A stretch of DNA of 58,319 nucleotides from CAIMMJ01 sp037131955 (GCA_037131955.1 JBAXQC010000009.1:1-58319), one strand, 5' to 3'; positions 33,181-42,338 are shown, counted from the first letter of the stretch. Notes: generated from the letters alone by a model not told the origin. Numbers and translations: made by a program.

Positions 33181-33947
33181 AATAATTCTTTAGGCAAAAA
33201 CTGAAAAAATGTATCGCCTCTTAAGCCTAGCCTTAAAGTTTCTAACGCAACAACATCCTGCACACCAATATTACCAAGGTTTACGTTTGAACCAAATTGT
33301 TTTATAAACCAGGTTTGCTGAGATTTTATTGGAGCCTCCCAAATAATGTTCTCAACTTTAATTTTTGCAATAATTTTGTCGATTAATATGGTGTGTGTTT
33401 TTCCATTTGTATGATAAATTCCAACGTTTCCGCTTTCTCTTGCTTCGGCAATTACTTTCCAACTTCCTGCCTCAAGCTCTTTTTTCATCATTGTGGTCCA
33501 TTTGCTAGGATGAATAATAATCCCTTCTTCTTTTGAACCAACTTCACTAACAACCGTAACTTGCTTTGACAATTTGTTTATGTACTCACATTTTTTATCG
33601 TGATTTATTTCAAGTGAGCCGTCAGAAACTTCTGCCATATTTAATCCTAAATCATCAATCAACTTTTGATAATCATCAAACATGTTTCGCACAATAAATG
33701 CCTCAAATAAAGTTCCACCAACATATACTTTTAGTCCTGCTTGTTTGTATAGCTTAATTTTTTCTTTTAAGTTGTTTGAGATATAAGAAGTTCCAAATCC
33801 TAATTTTATAACATCGGTTAGGTGAGCACTTGAGTCAATAAATAACTCGGCTTCTTTTAAACCTAATCCTTTATCCATAACCATGGTAAGCCCATTGTCT
33901 CTTGGTTTTACAGGTCTTTGAGGTATATTTTTTAATTCGTAGTTCAT
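33174..33947 (-). CDS. comA: Phosphosulfolactate synthase
   Basis: ComA adds sulfite to phosphoenolpyruvate to give (2R)-phospho-3-sulfolactate. The 257-residue TIM-barrel protein shows the family motifs RPVKPRDNGLTMVMDKGLG (11-29), DVIKLGFGTSYI, VYVGGTLFEAF (74-84), EVSDGSLEI, VVSEVGSKEEG (134-144) and VIAEARESGNVGI. In methanogens this starts coenzyme M synthesis. Here comB and comC are not in the window, and in Bacteroidota the product could feed sulfolactate or sulfonolipid precursors, which is inference. It starts three bases after the TPR gene stop and is likely co-transcribed. Confidence 0.88.
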   Translation of the reverse strand: MNYELKNIPQRPVKPRDNGLTMVMDKGLGLKEAELFIDSSAHLTDVIKLGFGTSYISNNLKEKIKLYKQAGLKVYVGGTLFEAFIVRNMFDDYQKLIDDLGLNMAEVSDGSLEINHDKKCEYINKLSKQVTVVSEVGSKEEGIIIHPSKWTTMMKKELEAGSWKVIAEARESGNVGIYHTNGKTHTILIDKIIAKIKVENIIWEAPIKSQQTWFIKQFGSNVNLGNIGVQDVVALETLRLGLRGDTFFQFLPKELLK

Positions 33948-33950
33948 TAT

Positions 33951-35351
33951 TTAATTATGAGAATCAAGTAAATGATTAATTCTATCGAAGGTTCTTAAAA
34001 AAGGTAAAAAAGTAAACATGTCTTCAATTCCTTTTTTATCTATTGCAAGTGCTTTTTGAAGATAATCATCAGCTTCTTGGTGATTTCCTTTAGAATAATT
34101 TAATGCAGCTAATCGGTAAAATATTTCGTAATCACCTGGTAAGTTTTGTAATCCTTCTTCGGCAATATGAATTGCGTTATCAATTTTTTCTTGTTTATAA
34201 TAAAATTCCGAAAAATCTAACCACACATCAGTATCATTTGGAATAAGTTTTATAGTTTTTAAAAAAGCAATTTCCGCCTCTTCAAATTCCTCTTTTTTTG
34301 TGAGTATCTCTGTGTAAATAAACCAAAATTCTCCGTTGTCTTTTTCTAATTCAAGCGCTTTTTGCATTACAAAAATTGCAGCCTCAGATTTTTCCATAGC
34401 GTCTAAAACAACTGCCTTACCAACCATTGCATCTACAAAAAATTCATCGTGTTTTAGTGCAAAGTTATACTGTTCCAAAGATTGCTCATACAGTTCCATT
34501 TTTTCAAAACATTCTCCCAACATATAGTAAGTAAAAGCATCGCCAGGATCTTCGGTAATAATTGTTTTGTAGATTTCTATTGCTTCTGAAAATTTATCTA
34601 AATTAGAAAGTGCTTGTGCTTTTCCATACAAGGCACTTGTAAAAAATTCGTCTATGGCTAAAGCATAATCAAACGCCTCGATAGCTTTTTCAAATAGGTC
34701 TAATTTAGAGTATGAAATTCCTAAGTTATACCATGCGGCAAATGAATATGGATAATCATTTAAAAACTCTAAGTAAAAATTTAAGGCACTGTCTTCTTTG
34801 TCTAAAATACTGTAGCAAAAAGCAATTTCGTAAAGAGCAAATTCGTTTTCAGAATTTAATTTAAGTGCCTTTTTTAAGTAGTGTATTGCTTTTTCAAAGT
34901 CCTTTTTATTTTGATATTCAAAGGCAATAAACATGTAAATTTCATCCTTATCATTGGTATGCGTTAAACTATTTTTATACGAATCAATGGCCTTATCATA
35001 TTCGCCCAATTGACTAAAAATACCACCTCTGGTAATACTAATATCGGAATTTGATGGCTCAAAACTTTCTGCTTTATTTAAAATTTCAAGTGCTTTTTTT
35101 ATGTTGTTGCTTGCTACAAAAAGTTGTGCTTGTTTTATTAAAAGTGAAATGGTAAATGGATGTTGAGAAATTGCAAACTTGCAAGCTTTTAATGCTTTAG
35201 AAATATTCCTCTCTTCTATTAGCGAATCAATAATTTCTTCAAACTCTTCTACATCAAAAAAATACTGGGTATTCTTTTTCAACATTTCTTCAAACTTATT
35301 TAAAAGAGCTGTTGTGTCTTGGCTTGAATAGTCTTCGTTTTCATCGAACAT
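33951..35351 (-). CDS. Tetratricopeptide repeat protein, cytoplasmic
   Basis: The 466-residue protein has no signal peptide and consists of about eleven consecutive TPR units (for example EYDKAIDSYKNSLTH, DFEKAIHYLKKALKLN, LFEKAIEAFDYALAID, KFSEAIEIYKTIITED, LYEQSLEQYNFALKHD) from about residue 35 to 440. Such arrays are scaffolds for protein-protein contacts; the partner is unknown. A TAACTTTG box (35366-35373) sits 14 bases upstream of the ATG. comA follows three bases downstream. Confidence 0.88.
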   Translation of the reverse strand: MFDENEDYSSQDTTALLNKFEEMLKKNTQYFFDVEEFEEIIDSLIEERNISKALKACKFAISQHPFTISLLIKQAQLFVASNNIKKALEILNKAESFEPSNSDISITRGGIFSQLGEYDKAIDSYKNSLTHTNDKDEIYMFIAFEYQNKKDFEKAIHYLKKALKLNSENEFALYEIAFCYSILDKEDSALNFYLEFLNDYPYSFAAWYNLGISYSKLDLFEKAIEAFDYALAIDEFFTSALYGKAQALSNLDKFSEAIEIYKTIITEDPGDAFTYYMLGECFEKMELYEQSLEQYNFALKHDEFFVDAMVGKAVVLDAMEKSEAAIFVMQKALELEKDNGEFWFIYTEILTKKEEFEEAEIAFLKTIKLIPNDTDVWLDFSEFYYKQEKIDNAIHIAEEGLQNLPGDYEIFYRLAALNYSKGNHQEADDYLQKALAIDKKGIEDMFTFLPFLRTFDRINHLLDSHN

Positions 35352-35365
35352 AAAACGTGTTTTTA

Positions 35366-35373
35366 CAAAGTTA
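35366..35373 (-). promoter_or_regulatory. Candidate -7 promoter box of the TPR-comA unit
   Basis: TAACTTTG on the minus strand matches TAnnTTTG exactly and lies 14 bases before the TPR gene start. No TTTG was found at the -33 distance. Confidence 0.4.
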
Positions 35374-35459
35374 TAAAATACATAAGAACACAGGTGAAAT
35401 TATATCAACACTGGCTGTTTATATCTTATTTTAACAAGATCCAAAAACAATACCACATG

Positions 35460-36179
35460 TTATTTTTTCTTGCTTTTATTCTCTTCTGTAAAAAATGAAT
35501 CTGGTATACCTTTATTAACTAAATAGTTAGAGTATATAAGGCTTAAGGTTGCTTTTTGAGGTTTGTTGTTTTTTTCTGGAGCTTTGTCACTGTCAAAATC
35601 GCCGGTTATTCCCATTGGCAAAGACATTTTATTCACATCAAACGTAAAATTTAGTTTTTCTGGAAGGTCAAAAACGTTAGTAATGGAATTGTAAACAAAA
35701 TCAATCAAGAAGCTGCCATTGCTTTTTGTATTTGCATCCACTCTTAAAAGAAGTTGTTTTTTTCTATCAATCCAAACAGTTGCAAGCAATATATCTTGCT
35801 CTTCTGTTAGGGGAATAATTTTTATTACATCACAATTATTACCGTTTATCAGCTCTTTTTTTATCCAAACTGATGTATATGATTTATTAAGCAAGGCCGC
35901 TAAAGAAAAGTTTATTCCTTTTTTAGGCAAAAGTGCAAAACCTGTAGATTTCATTTTAATTTTATCAGGTTTCTTGTAAAATACTTTCGCTTCTTTAACC
36001 GGAATTTTTATGAAGCTTACGTTAAGTTTAATTTTAACGTCAGCACTGTAATCGTTAACTTTATTAAGTTTTGAATTAATACTGTCCAGTAATAATTTGG
36101 GTTCAGAAATTTGTGCTTGTAGTTTATAACTAAAAATTAAGAAAGTAATAAACGTAATTTTAACTACCGCTTTTATCAT
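35460..36179 (-). CDS. LolA-like outer-membrane lipoprotein-sorting fold protein
   Basis: The 239-residue product has a signal peptide (cleavage near KLQAQ, residue 23). Its layout is that of the LolA/RseB-type half-barrel: an opening helix (PKLLLDSINSKLNKVNDYSADVKIKLNV), strands (VFYKKPDKIKMKSTGFALLPK), and ILLATVWIDRKKQLLLRVDANT. LolA carries lipoproteins through the periplasm, but this is too divergent to say that it does. Its ATG overlaps the ABC permease stop by four bases (ATGA), tying it to the exporter. The tail is Lys-rich. Confidence 0.65.
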   Translation of the reverse strand: MIKAVVKITFITFLIFSYKLQAQISEPKLLLDSINSKLNKVNDYSADVKIKLNVSFIKIPVKEAKVFYKKPDKIKMKSTGFALLPKKGINFSLAALLNKSYTSVWIKKELINGNNCDVIKIIPLTEEQDILLATVWIDRKKQLLLRVDANTKSNGSFLIDFVYNSITNVFDLPEKLNFTFDVNKMSLPMGITGDFDSDKAPEKNNKPQKATLSLIYSNYLVNKGIPDSFFTEENKSKKK

Positions 36180-37021
36180 GACAAAATATCTTTTTTAGTG
36201 AAATTCCAAGCCGAAATACCAAAGAATAATGCAATATGAAATACCAAAATTAAGCTGGAGTTTATGAGTTTAGATAAATTAAAAGGTTCTTCAAACAACA
36301 ACCTCCAATTGTTCATATAGGTGGTAAAGAAAAATGGTTTTATTAATTTAAAAATACTTAGATCAATAGATGATAAAATCATGAATGCAATTATAATTAC
36401 CATTGTTAAAATAATTGGCGTAACAGAATTATCAGTGAACGAAGAAAACAAAAATGCCAGTGAGGCAACTGTTGACATTCCTAAAATTGAAAAACCAAAC
36501 GATGCAATTAAACGCCACAATACATCGTTTTCTGAAAAAATATAAATGGTATCTCTCACCACAAACAAATCACCTTTGCCAAAAAGTAATATTCCGCTGG
36601 TTAGGCTAAGCAAAGCCATAGCAATTACAAGTAGGGTAGAATACAAAATGCAGGTTATAAATTTTGCAGTAATTATTTCTAACCTAGAAGCTGTTCTTGT
36701 AAGTATAAATCGCAATGTACCTGCAGAAGTTTCCCCTGCTATTAAATCGCCACTTACTAATGCAATTAAAAATGGAATATGTATCAGCAATGCAGTAAGA
36801 ATAACATAAACTGTTAAGTAACCGTTCAATAAGTTCCCTTCAAATAAAAATGTATCTCTTAAATTTTGAGTTTGAAATTCAAAAAAGTTTTTTCCATCTA
36901 CTAAAAGTGCAACTTGAATAACAAAAACTAAAAATGCAATAGCACCAAAAGCAATATATGAGCGGCCTTTGGCAAATAGTTTAAATATTTCGAGTTTAGT
37001 AAGAATGTAAATATTTTTCAT
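36176..37021 (-). CDS. ABC-2 type transporter permease
   Basis: The 281-residue membrane protein has about six spans: helix 1 (YIAFGAIAFLVFVIQVALLV), an extracytoplasmic loop, then GYLTVYVILTALLIHIPFLIALVSGDLIAGE, followed by three more and a final span near LINSSLILVFHIALFFGIS. The GDLIAGETSAGTLRFILTRTASR motif (about 90-112) is typical of ABC-2 permeases of the NatB/gliding GldF-like type. It follows the ATPase with a one-base overlap (TAATG) and overlaps the LolA-like gene by four bases, so the three make one complex or pathway. Confidence 0.88.
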   Translation of the reverse strand: MKNIYILTKLEIFKLFAKGRSYIAFGAIAFLVFVIQVALLVDGKNFFEFQTQNLRDTFLFEGNLLNGYLTVYVILTALLIHIPFLIALVSGDLIAGETSAGTLRFILTRTASRLEIITAKFITCILYSTLLVIAMALLSLTSGILLFGKGDLFVVRDTIYIFSENDVLWRLIASFGFSILGMSTVASLAFLFSSFTDNSVTPIILTMVIIIAFMILSSIDLSIFKLIKPFFFTTYMNNWRLLFEEPFNLSKLINSSLILVFHIALFFGISAWNFTKKDILS

Positions 37022-37929
37022 TAGGTGAGTGATAAGAAAAATTCTTCTAAGGTTCTGGTTGGCGTAATTGATAAAATATCTGTATTGTTTTGAACTAAAA
37101 ATTTATTTAGTTCGGGCACTTTATTTCTTTCAAGTGAGAAGAAAATTTTATTTTTCTCAATAGATTTAAAATTTTGTTGGTATTCGGATTTGGTGATTAA
37201 GGTTATTGCAGAATTTACATCAACAACTTCGACGGTAAGATTTTGTTTTCCACTTAGTAATATTTCGTTTACGTTTCCTTCTACTAATTTCTCGCCTTTA
37301 TTTATAATAATCATTCTGTTTGCCAAAATTTCTACTTCGCTTAAAATATGAGAAGATAAAAAAATTGTTTTGTTGTAATCTTTATTCAGAGAGATAATCA
37401 TTTCTCTGATGTCTTTCATTCCATGAGGATCCAACCCATTTGTGGGTTCATCTAAAATAATTAATTCAGGATTGTGAATCAAAGCTTGTGCAATTCCCAA
37501 TCGCTGTTTCATTCCTTGCGAAAATGTTTTTACTTTACTGTCTGCTCTATCCAATAATCCAACCCATTCTAATGTTTCTGAAATTCTGTTTTTTGAAACT
37601 TCTTCCATTTGCATCTTCGCAAGAATCTCAAGATTTTTTTTAGCACTTAAACTTCCATAAAAATCTGGTCTTTCAACAATAGCTCCAACTTTTTTCATGA
37701 TAGAAGCTCTGTGTGTTTTTATGGAATTACCAAAAAGAAATACATCACCATTACTTGGATAAATTAGTGATAAAATCATTCTTATTGTAGTGCTTTTTCC
37801 TGCACCATTGGGCCCAAGAAACCCGTATACATCTCCTTTATTAACTGTAAAAGACAAATTATTTACAGCTTGAAAATCTTTGAATTTTTTTGAAAGATTT
37901 TTTACTTCTAATATTGGAATATTTTCCAT
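37021..37929 (-). CDS. ABC transporter ATP-binding protein
   Basis: The 302-residue ATPase starts at the ATG at 37929; a GTG at 37947 extends the frame by six residues. It has Walker A GPNGAGKST (about 38-46), the signature FSQGMKQRLGIAQAL (about 135-149), Walker B LIILDEPTNGLDP and the H-loop SSHIL. The remaining C-terminal 80 residues form the usual accessory domain of ABC-2/drug and gliding exporters. It powers the permease encoded next. The substrate is unknown. It is 40 bases after the pntB stop. Confidence 0.93.
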   Translation of the reverse strand: MENIPILEVKNLSKKFKDFQAVNNLSFTVNKGDVYGFLGPNGAGKSTTIRMILSLIYPSNGDVFLFGNSIKTHRASIMKKVGAIVERPDFYGSLSAKKNLEILAKMQMEEVSKNRISETLEWVGLLDRADSKVKTFSQGMKQRLGIAQALIHNPELIILDEPTNGLDPHGMKDIREMIISLNKDYNKTIFLSSHILSEVEILANRMIIINKGEKLVEGNVNEILLSGKQNLTVEVVDVNSAITLITKSEYQQNFKSIEKNKIFFSLERNKVPELNKFLVQNNTDILSITPTRTLEEFFLSLT

Positions 37930-37969
37930 GTGTGATTTACCAAACACAAATTTTGATAAATTGTTGTGT

Positions 37970-39352
37970 TTACATTTGCTTTAATTCGGCCACTAATTCT
38001 GTTACTGCCTTTTTTGCATCGCCAAACAACATACTTGTTTTTGGATCGTAGAACAATTCATTTTCAATGCCTGCATAACCAGCATTCATACTTCTTTTAT
38101 TTACGATAATATGTTTAGCTTTTTCTACTTCAAGAATTGGCATTCCATAAATAGGAGAGGAGGGATCATTATTTGCTGCTGGATTAACAACATCATTTGC
38201 TCCAACAATTAAAACTACATCAGTATTTACAAAATCCGGGTTAATTTCTTCCATCTCCGAAAGTTTTCCATAATCTACATTCGATTCTGCCAATAAAACA
38301 TTCATGTGTCCGGGCATTCTTCCTGCAACAGGATGAATGGCATATTTAACTTCTACACCTTTAGATTCTAGCAGCAATTCTAATTCGTGAATAATGTGTT
38401 GTGCCTGCGCCACTGCTAATCCGTAACCAGGAACAATAACTACTTTCTTAGAGTAATTCATTAGTACCGCTGCATCTGAAGCAGAAATTTCCTTCATATT
38501 GCCAAGAACTTTGTCGCTACCACCTGCAGCTGCAGTTGAACTAGCACCAAATGAGCCAAATATTACACTACTTAATGACCTGTTCATTGCTTTGCACATA
38601 ACAAACGTAAGCAATGTTCCTGCTGAGCCTACCAATATTCCACCGGTTAGCATTAATTTATTATTGTATAAAAATCCACCGGTTGCAGCGGCTAAACCCG
38701 TAAAAGAATTTAACAAAGAAATAACTACAGGCATGTCTGCACCGCCAATTGGCAACACAAATAATACACCATAAATTAAACTTATTACAAAAAGAATGTA
38801 TGTATAAATTTCGGGTAGATTATTGATTTGTATATAAACTGCAAAAATTAAAATACCAATTAAAAATAAATTATTAACCGTATTTTTTAAAGGAAGGCTG
38901 TAGTTCTTTTTTATGGTTCCATTTAATTTAAAGAATGCAATCATACTACCAGAAAATGAAATGCTACCAATAATTAGGCCCGCTAAAATTGAAATTACTG
39001 CTGTATTAACTCCAATATAATGGTGGTATTCTATTAACGAAATTAATGCAGCACAAGCTCCACCCATTCCGTTAAATAATGAAACCATTTCTGGCATTTG
39101 AGTCATTTTTACTTTTTTGGCGGAAATCCAACCTAATGCTGTTCCAATTATTAATGCACTAAAAATTAGCACATATTTTAAACTTGAAATTTCTAAATCA
39201 TGAATTAGAACAGTGCCAAAAATAGCAATGGTCATTCCAAGTGCGGCAAATAAATTTCCCCTACGTGCAGTAAGTGGATGGCTTAACATTTTTAATCCTA
39301 CAATAAAGGTAACGGAAGCAAAAAGATATATTATCTGTAAAAGTGTATTCAT
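37970..39352 (-). CDS. pntB: NAD(P) transhydrogenase subunit beta
   Basis: This subunit provides the proton-channel membrane domain II and the NADP(H)-binding domain III of the proton-pumping transhydrogenase that makes NADPH from NADH. The 460-residue protein has nine or so membrane spans up to residue 265. Domain III follows with the nucleotide-binding VPGYGLAVAQAQH, the KYAIHPVAGRMPGHMNVLLAE loop, and VLIVGANDVVNPAA..DPSSPIYGMP. All landmarks are intact. It follows pntAB by 21 bases. Confidence 0.96.
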   Translation of the reverse strand: MNTLLQIIYLFASVTFIVGLKMLSHPLTARRGNLFAALGMTIAIFGTVLIHDLEISSLKYVLIFSALIIGTALGWISAKKVKMTQMPEMVSLFNGMGGACAALISLIEYHHYIGVNTAVISILAGLIIGSISFSGSMIAFFKLNGTIKKNYSLPLKNTVNNLFLIGILIFAVYIQINNLPEIYTYILFVISLIYGVLFVLPIGGADMPVVISLLNSFTGLAAATGGFLYNNKLMLTGGILVGSAGTLLTFVMCKAMNRSLSSVIFGSFGASSTAAAGGSDKVLGNMKEISASDAAVLMNYSKKVVIVPGYGLAVAQAQHIIHELELLLESKGVEVKYAIHPVAGRMPGHMNVLLAESNVDYGKLSEMEEINPDFVNTDVVLIVGANDVVNPAANNDPSSPIYGMPILEVEKAKHIIVNKRSMNAGYAGIENELFYDPKTSMLFGDAKKAVTELVAELKQM

Positions 39353-39373
39353 TTTTTTTGTTTGGTAATTAAT

Positions 39374-39670
39374 TTACTTTTTTTTGAACATTTCCAACAT
39401 TCTGTCTGTAACCACAAATCCTCCAACTACATTTAAAGTGCCTAATAAAACTGCAATAAAACCAAGTGAAAGATTTAAGTAATCGTCATCATTGCAATTG
39501 AGCATAACTATAATTGCACCTAAAATAACAACTCCATGAATTGCATTTGCACCAGACATAAGGGGTGTGTGCAATACTGAAGGAACTTTTCCTATTACTT
39601 CAATACCCACAAAAATGGCCAGAATTACAAAGTAAAATAGTTCTAAATTTTCTAAAATAAATTTTTCCAT
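39374..39670 (-). CDS. pntAB: NAD(P) transhydrogenase subunit alpha, part 2 (membrane)
   Basis: The 98-residue protein carries three membrane helices, the part of domain II that in many species is fused to the alpha subunit. Conserved features are GIEVIGKVPSVLHTPLMSGANAIHGVVILGA (about 22-52) and the final span LGTLNVVGGFVVTDRMLEMFKKK. Split alpha subunits of this type are common in Bacteroidota. It is separated by three bases from pntAA and by 21 bases from pntB. Confidence 0.95.
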   Translation of the reverse strand: MEKFILENLELFYFVILAIFVGIEVIGKVPSVLHTPLMSGANAIHGVVILGAIIVMLNCNDDDYLNLSLGFIAVLLGTLNVVGGFVVTDRMLEMFKKK

Positions 39671-39673
39671 AAA

Positions 39674-40807
39674 TTATGCAGTTTGATTTAATTTAATTGA
39701 GGGATGAATGGGATTTCCGTTTTTTATAAGTAAACATCCTTTTGTAATTTCGTCGGTTTCGTCAATGTTAAAAACGTTATCTTTTAAAAGATGTAAAATT
39801 AAAGCTTGAATATTTTTAGCAAACAAATCAGATGCATTAAGTGCAGCTAATGAAGGTAAATTAGATTCTCCAATTATTGTAACGCCATTGTATTCTACTT
39901 TTTCGTTTACCTTGCTTTTCTCACAATTACCTCCTTGTTCAACAGCCATATCCACAATCACGCTTCCCGGTTTCATGTTTTCTAACATGTCTGTGGTAAT
40001 TAAAACAGGAGCCTTTTTTCCGGGAATTAATGCTGTGGTAATTACTAAATCTGCTTGTGCAACAAACTTCGAAATTATTTCTTTTTGTTTTGCCAAGTAT
40101 TCTGGAGATAAATTTTTAACATATCCTCCTTCAGTAGAAACTTTTTCATCAACATTCACCTCAATAAATTTTGCACCCAATGATTCTACTTGTTCTTTTG
40201 TTTCGGGCCTCACATCGCTTACATGAACAATAGCACCCAATCTTTTTGCAGTTGCAATTGCTTGCAAACCGGCAACTCCTGCTCCCATAATTACTACATT
40301 TGAAGGTTTAATTGTTCCAGCAGCTGTCATTAACATGGGAAAAACTTTTCCTAGTTCAGCTGCTCCAATTAATACTGCTTTGTAACCAGCAAGATTTGCT
40401 TGCGAGCTTAAAATGTCCATTTTTTGAGCCCTAGATATTCTTGGAATAGATTCTAAAGCAATTAAATTTATTTCTGCCTTTTCTGCGGACAAAACTATAT
40501 CAGTATTCAGGGTGGGAAATGCTAAACAAATTAATGTTGAACCTTTCTTCATCCATGCTATCTCGGCGCTTGATGGTGCATTTACTTTTATAATTACATC
40601 AGAATTTTGATAAAGTGCTTGTGTGTTTTCCTCGATCTTTGCTTCTACTTGCGTGTATTTATTATCATAATAATAAGATAATTTGCCAGCATCTTTTTCT
40701 ATTAGAAATTCTAAACCTTTGTTGTTTAATTGTTTAATAATTTCGGGAGTCATGCAAACCCTGCGTTCAAAGGGTTTTGTTTCTTTTGGTACACCAATTT
40801 TAATCAT
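39674..40807 (-). CDS. pntAA: NAD(P) transhydrogenase subunit alpha, part 1 (NAD-binding)
   Basis: Domain I of the proton-translocating transhydrogenase, which binds NAD(H). The 377-residue protein starts IGVPKETKPFERRVCMTPE, as in alanine dehydrogenase relatives, and has the Rossmann dinucleotide motif GAGVAGLQAIATAKRLGA (about 174-191) with VHVSDVRPETKEQ. The mobile RQD-type loop region and VDMAVEQGGNCE are present. It is the first gene of the pntAA-pntAB-pntB unit. A TACTTTTG box stands 17 bases upstream. Confidence 0.96.
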   Translation of the reverse strand: MIKIGVPKETKPFERRVCMTPEIIKQLNNKGLEFLIEKDAGKLSYYYDNKYTQVEAKIEENTQALYQNSDVIIKVNAPSSAEIAWMKKGSTLICLAFPTLNTDIVLSAEKAEINLIALESIPRISRAQKMDILSSQANLAGYKAVLIGAAELGKVFPMLMTAAGTIKPSNVVIMGAGVAGLQAIATAKRLGAIVHVSDVRPETKEQVESLGAKFIEVNVDEKVSTEGGYVKNLSPEYLAKQKEIISKFVAQADLVITTALIPGKKAPVLITTDMLENMKPGSVIVDMAVEQGGNCEKSKVNEKVEYNGVTIIGESNLPSLAALNASDLFAKNIQALILHLLKDNVFNIDETDEITKGCLLIKNGNPIHPSIKLNQTA

Positions 40808-40824
40808 GAATTTTTATTTGGCGT

Positions 40825-40832
40825 CAAAAGTA
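40825..40832 (-). promoter_or_regulatory. Candidate -7 promoter box of the pnt operon
   Basis: TACTTTTG on the minus strand fits TAnnTTTG and is 17 bases before the pntAA ATG, in an 68-base gap after porT. A -33 TTTG is not evident; a TTTA occurs at the appropriate distance. Confidence 0.45.
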
Positions 40833-40875
40833 TTTAATTACTTTAAATGTAAACGTTATAAATCAATAATTTTAT

Positions 40876-41589
40876 TCACTCAAAGGTGAGTGAAAAATAA
40901 ATAATTTTTGAGTTTAATCGTTCTATCGAGTTAGAAAAAACAGTATTATCGTTTACTAATAAATTTTTTACGCCAAAAGAGTATTTAATTTCGGGAGAAA
41001 GTTTAAAATATTCTAAGTAAAAATCCATGCCCACTCCAACTTCTGTTAAAAAATCATTTCTATTTATTTTAATAATTTCTTTTCCTGAACCAACTTCCAC
41101 ATCCTTATTTGAAGACATGTCTATTGTATACTTACCTCCACCTAAAACATACATTCTGTAATTGTTTACTCTGTCTGATTTAAATTTTAGAGAGAGAGGA
41201 AATTCTAGAAATGTAGATTCTACCGTTTTATTTACGGTAGTAAATTTTGTAGAGGTGGGACCTTTAAAATTATATTCTAAAATTCTAGTGGTGAATGTTA
41301 AACAAGGTATGAATCGCAAATTAAAATTTTCGAATATCTTCATATCCGAAACAATACCCAAACTAAAGCCCGGTTGTTTAAGAGCGTTTAAGGAATACAA
41401 ACTATCACCTAATAAGTAATTTGCATTTGGCCTAATTATGAAGTTAGCAGAATTTAAACCCAATGAAAATCCAAAGTGAAACAAATGTTTGTCAAAGTTT
41501 TCTAGATTCTTAACCCTACTTTTTTGAGCAAATAAATGCTGAGTTATCAGCACAAATAAAATAAATAAATAATAAAAGTTTTTCGACAC
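40876..41589 (-). CDS. porT: Type IX secretion / gliding protein PorT (SprT)
   Basis: The 237-residue protein begins at a GTG (MSKNFYYLFIL...) with a signal peptide ending LFAQ. An eight-stranded barrel-like region follows, opening LFHFGFSLGLNSANFIIRPN and closing LNSKIIYFSLTFE. The pattern GFSLGIV...FNLRFIPCLTFTTRILEY and FLEFPLSLKFKSDR...YVLGGGKYTID fits the PorT family, an outer-membrane protein required for T9SS. The position directly after ubiE is the conserved Bacteroidota arrangement and strengthens the call. It links the type B and type A cargo genes of this window to a functional T9SS. Confidence 0.85.
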   Translation of the reverse strand: MSKNFYYLFILFVLITQHLFAQKSRVKNLENFDKHLFHFGFSLGLNSANFIIRPNANYLLGDSLYSLNALKQPGFSLGIVSDMKIFENFNLRFIPCLTFTTRILEYNFKGPTSTKFTTVNKTVESTFLEFPLSLKFKSDRVNNYRMYVLGGGKYTIDMSSNKDVEVGSGKEIIKINRNDFLTEVGVGMDFYLEYFKLSPEIKYSFGVKNLLVNDNTVFSNSIERLNSKIIYFSLTFE

Positions 41590-41607
41590 GATAATTTAAA
41601 AACTCTA

Positions 41608-41615
41608 CAAAAGTA
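41608..41615 (-). promoter_or_regulatory. Candidate -7 box upstream of porT
   Basis: TACTTTTG on the minus strand matches TAnnTTTG and lies in the 29-base gap between ubiE and porT, 18 bases before the GTG. The porT gene may therefore have its own promoter besides read-through from ubiE. Confidence 0.35.
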
Positions 41616-41618
41616 ATT

Positions 41619-42338
41619 TTATTTTGTTGCAGTGTAAATACTTGCAATTCCAAAACTTAATTTTTTGCTTTTACAGTCTTTAAATCCGCAGGTTTTTAGA
41701 ACATTAATAAATTCTTCACCTTCGGGGAAAAGTTGAACAGATTCTGGTAAATAGCTGTATGCTCTTGAATCTTTGGAGATAGTTTTTCCTAAAGAGGGCA
41801 TGATGGTTTTAAAGTAAAAATTAAACAATTGTTTTACAGGAAATTTTTTTGGCTTTGAAAACTCAAGAACTATTATTTTTCCTCCTGCTTTAATTACTCT
41901 TTTCATTTCCAACAATCCTTGTTCAAGATGTTCAAAGTTTCTTACCCCAAATGCTACTGTGGTTGCATCAAAAGAATTATCATCAAATGGTAATTTTTCA
42001 GAATCTGCTTTAATTAAATTAATTTGATTGGATAAATTTTGATTTTTTAATTTAACAATTCCAACATCCAGCATGCCTTGCGAAATATCAATTCCAGTAA
42101 TGTGTATGTTCTTGTTTTTTGCTATTTCAATAGCTAATTCCCCAGTTCCTGTTGCAACATCTAGAACATTTTTTGTGTCTTTTGTTAAAATTTGAGAAAC
42201 TTTTTTTCTCCAAATCTTATCAATTCCTACTGATAATAAATTATTTAATAAATCATATTTAGGAGCAATGTTATTAAACATTAATTCTACCTCATCTGCC
42301 TTACTTTTTCCTTGAATATTGTAGGGAGTTGCTTTCAT
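41619..42338 (-). CDS. ubiE: Demethylmenaquinone/ubiquinone methyltransferase
   Basis: The 239-residue SAM-dependent C-methyltransferase performs the last step of menaquinone synthesis (MenG in this phylum). It has the UbiE opening VELMFNNIAPKYDLLNNLLSVGIDKIWRKK (about 17-46), motif I NVLDVATGTGELAIEIAKN (about 58-76), and FDATTVAFGVRNFEHLEQGLLEMKRVIKAGGKIIVLEFSKP, all characteristic. Its ATG directly abuts the stop codon of the heptose kinase gene, and porT follows after 29 bases. Confidence 0.95.
   Translation of the reverse strand: MKATPYNIQGKSKADEVELMFNNIAPKYDLLNNLLSVGIDKIWRKKVSQILTKDTKNVLDVATGTGELAIEIAKNKNIHITGIDISQGMLDVGIVKLKNQNLSNQINLIKADSEKLPFDDNSFDATTVAFGVRNFEHLEQGLLEMKRVIKAGGKIIVLEFSKPKKFPVKQLFNFYFKTIMPSLGKTISKDSRAYSYLPESVQLFPEGEEFINVLKTCGFKDCKSKKLSFGIASIYTATK

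Noticed and set aside
39888..40226. 112-codon frame antisense to pntAA
   Set aside because: Shadow of a well-supported enzyme gene on the opposite strand.
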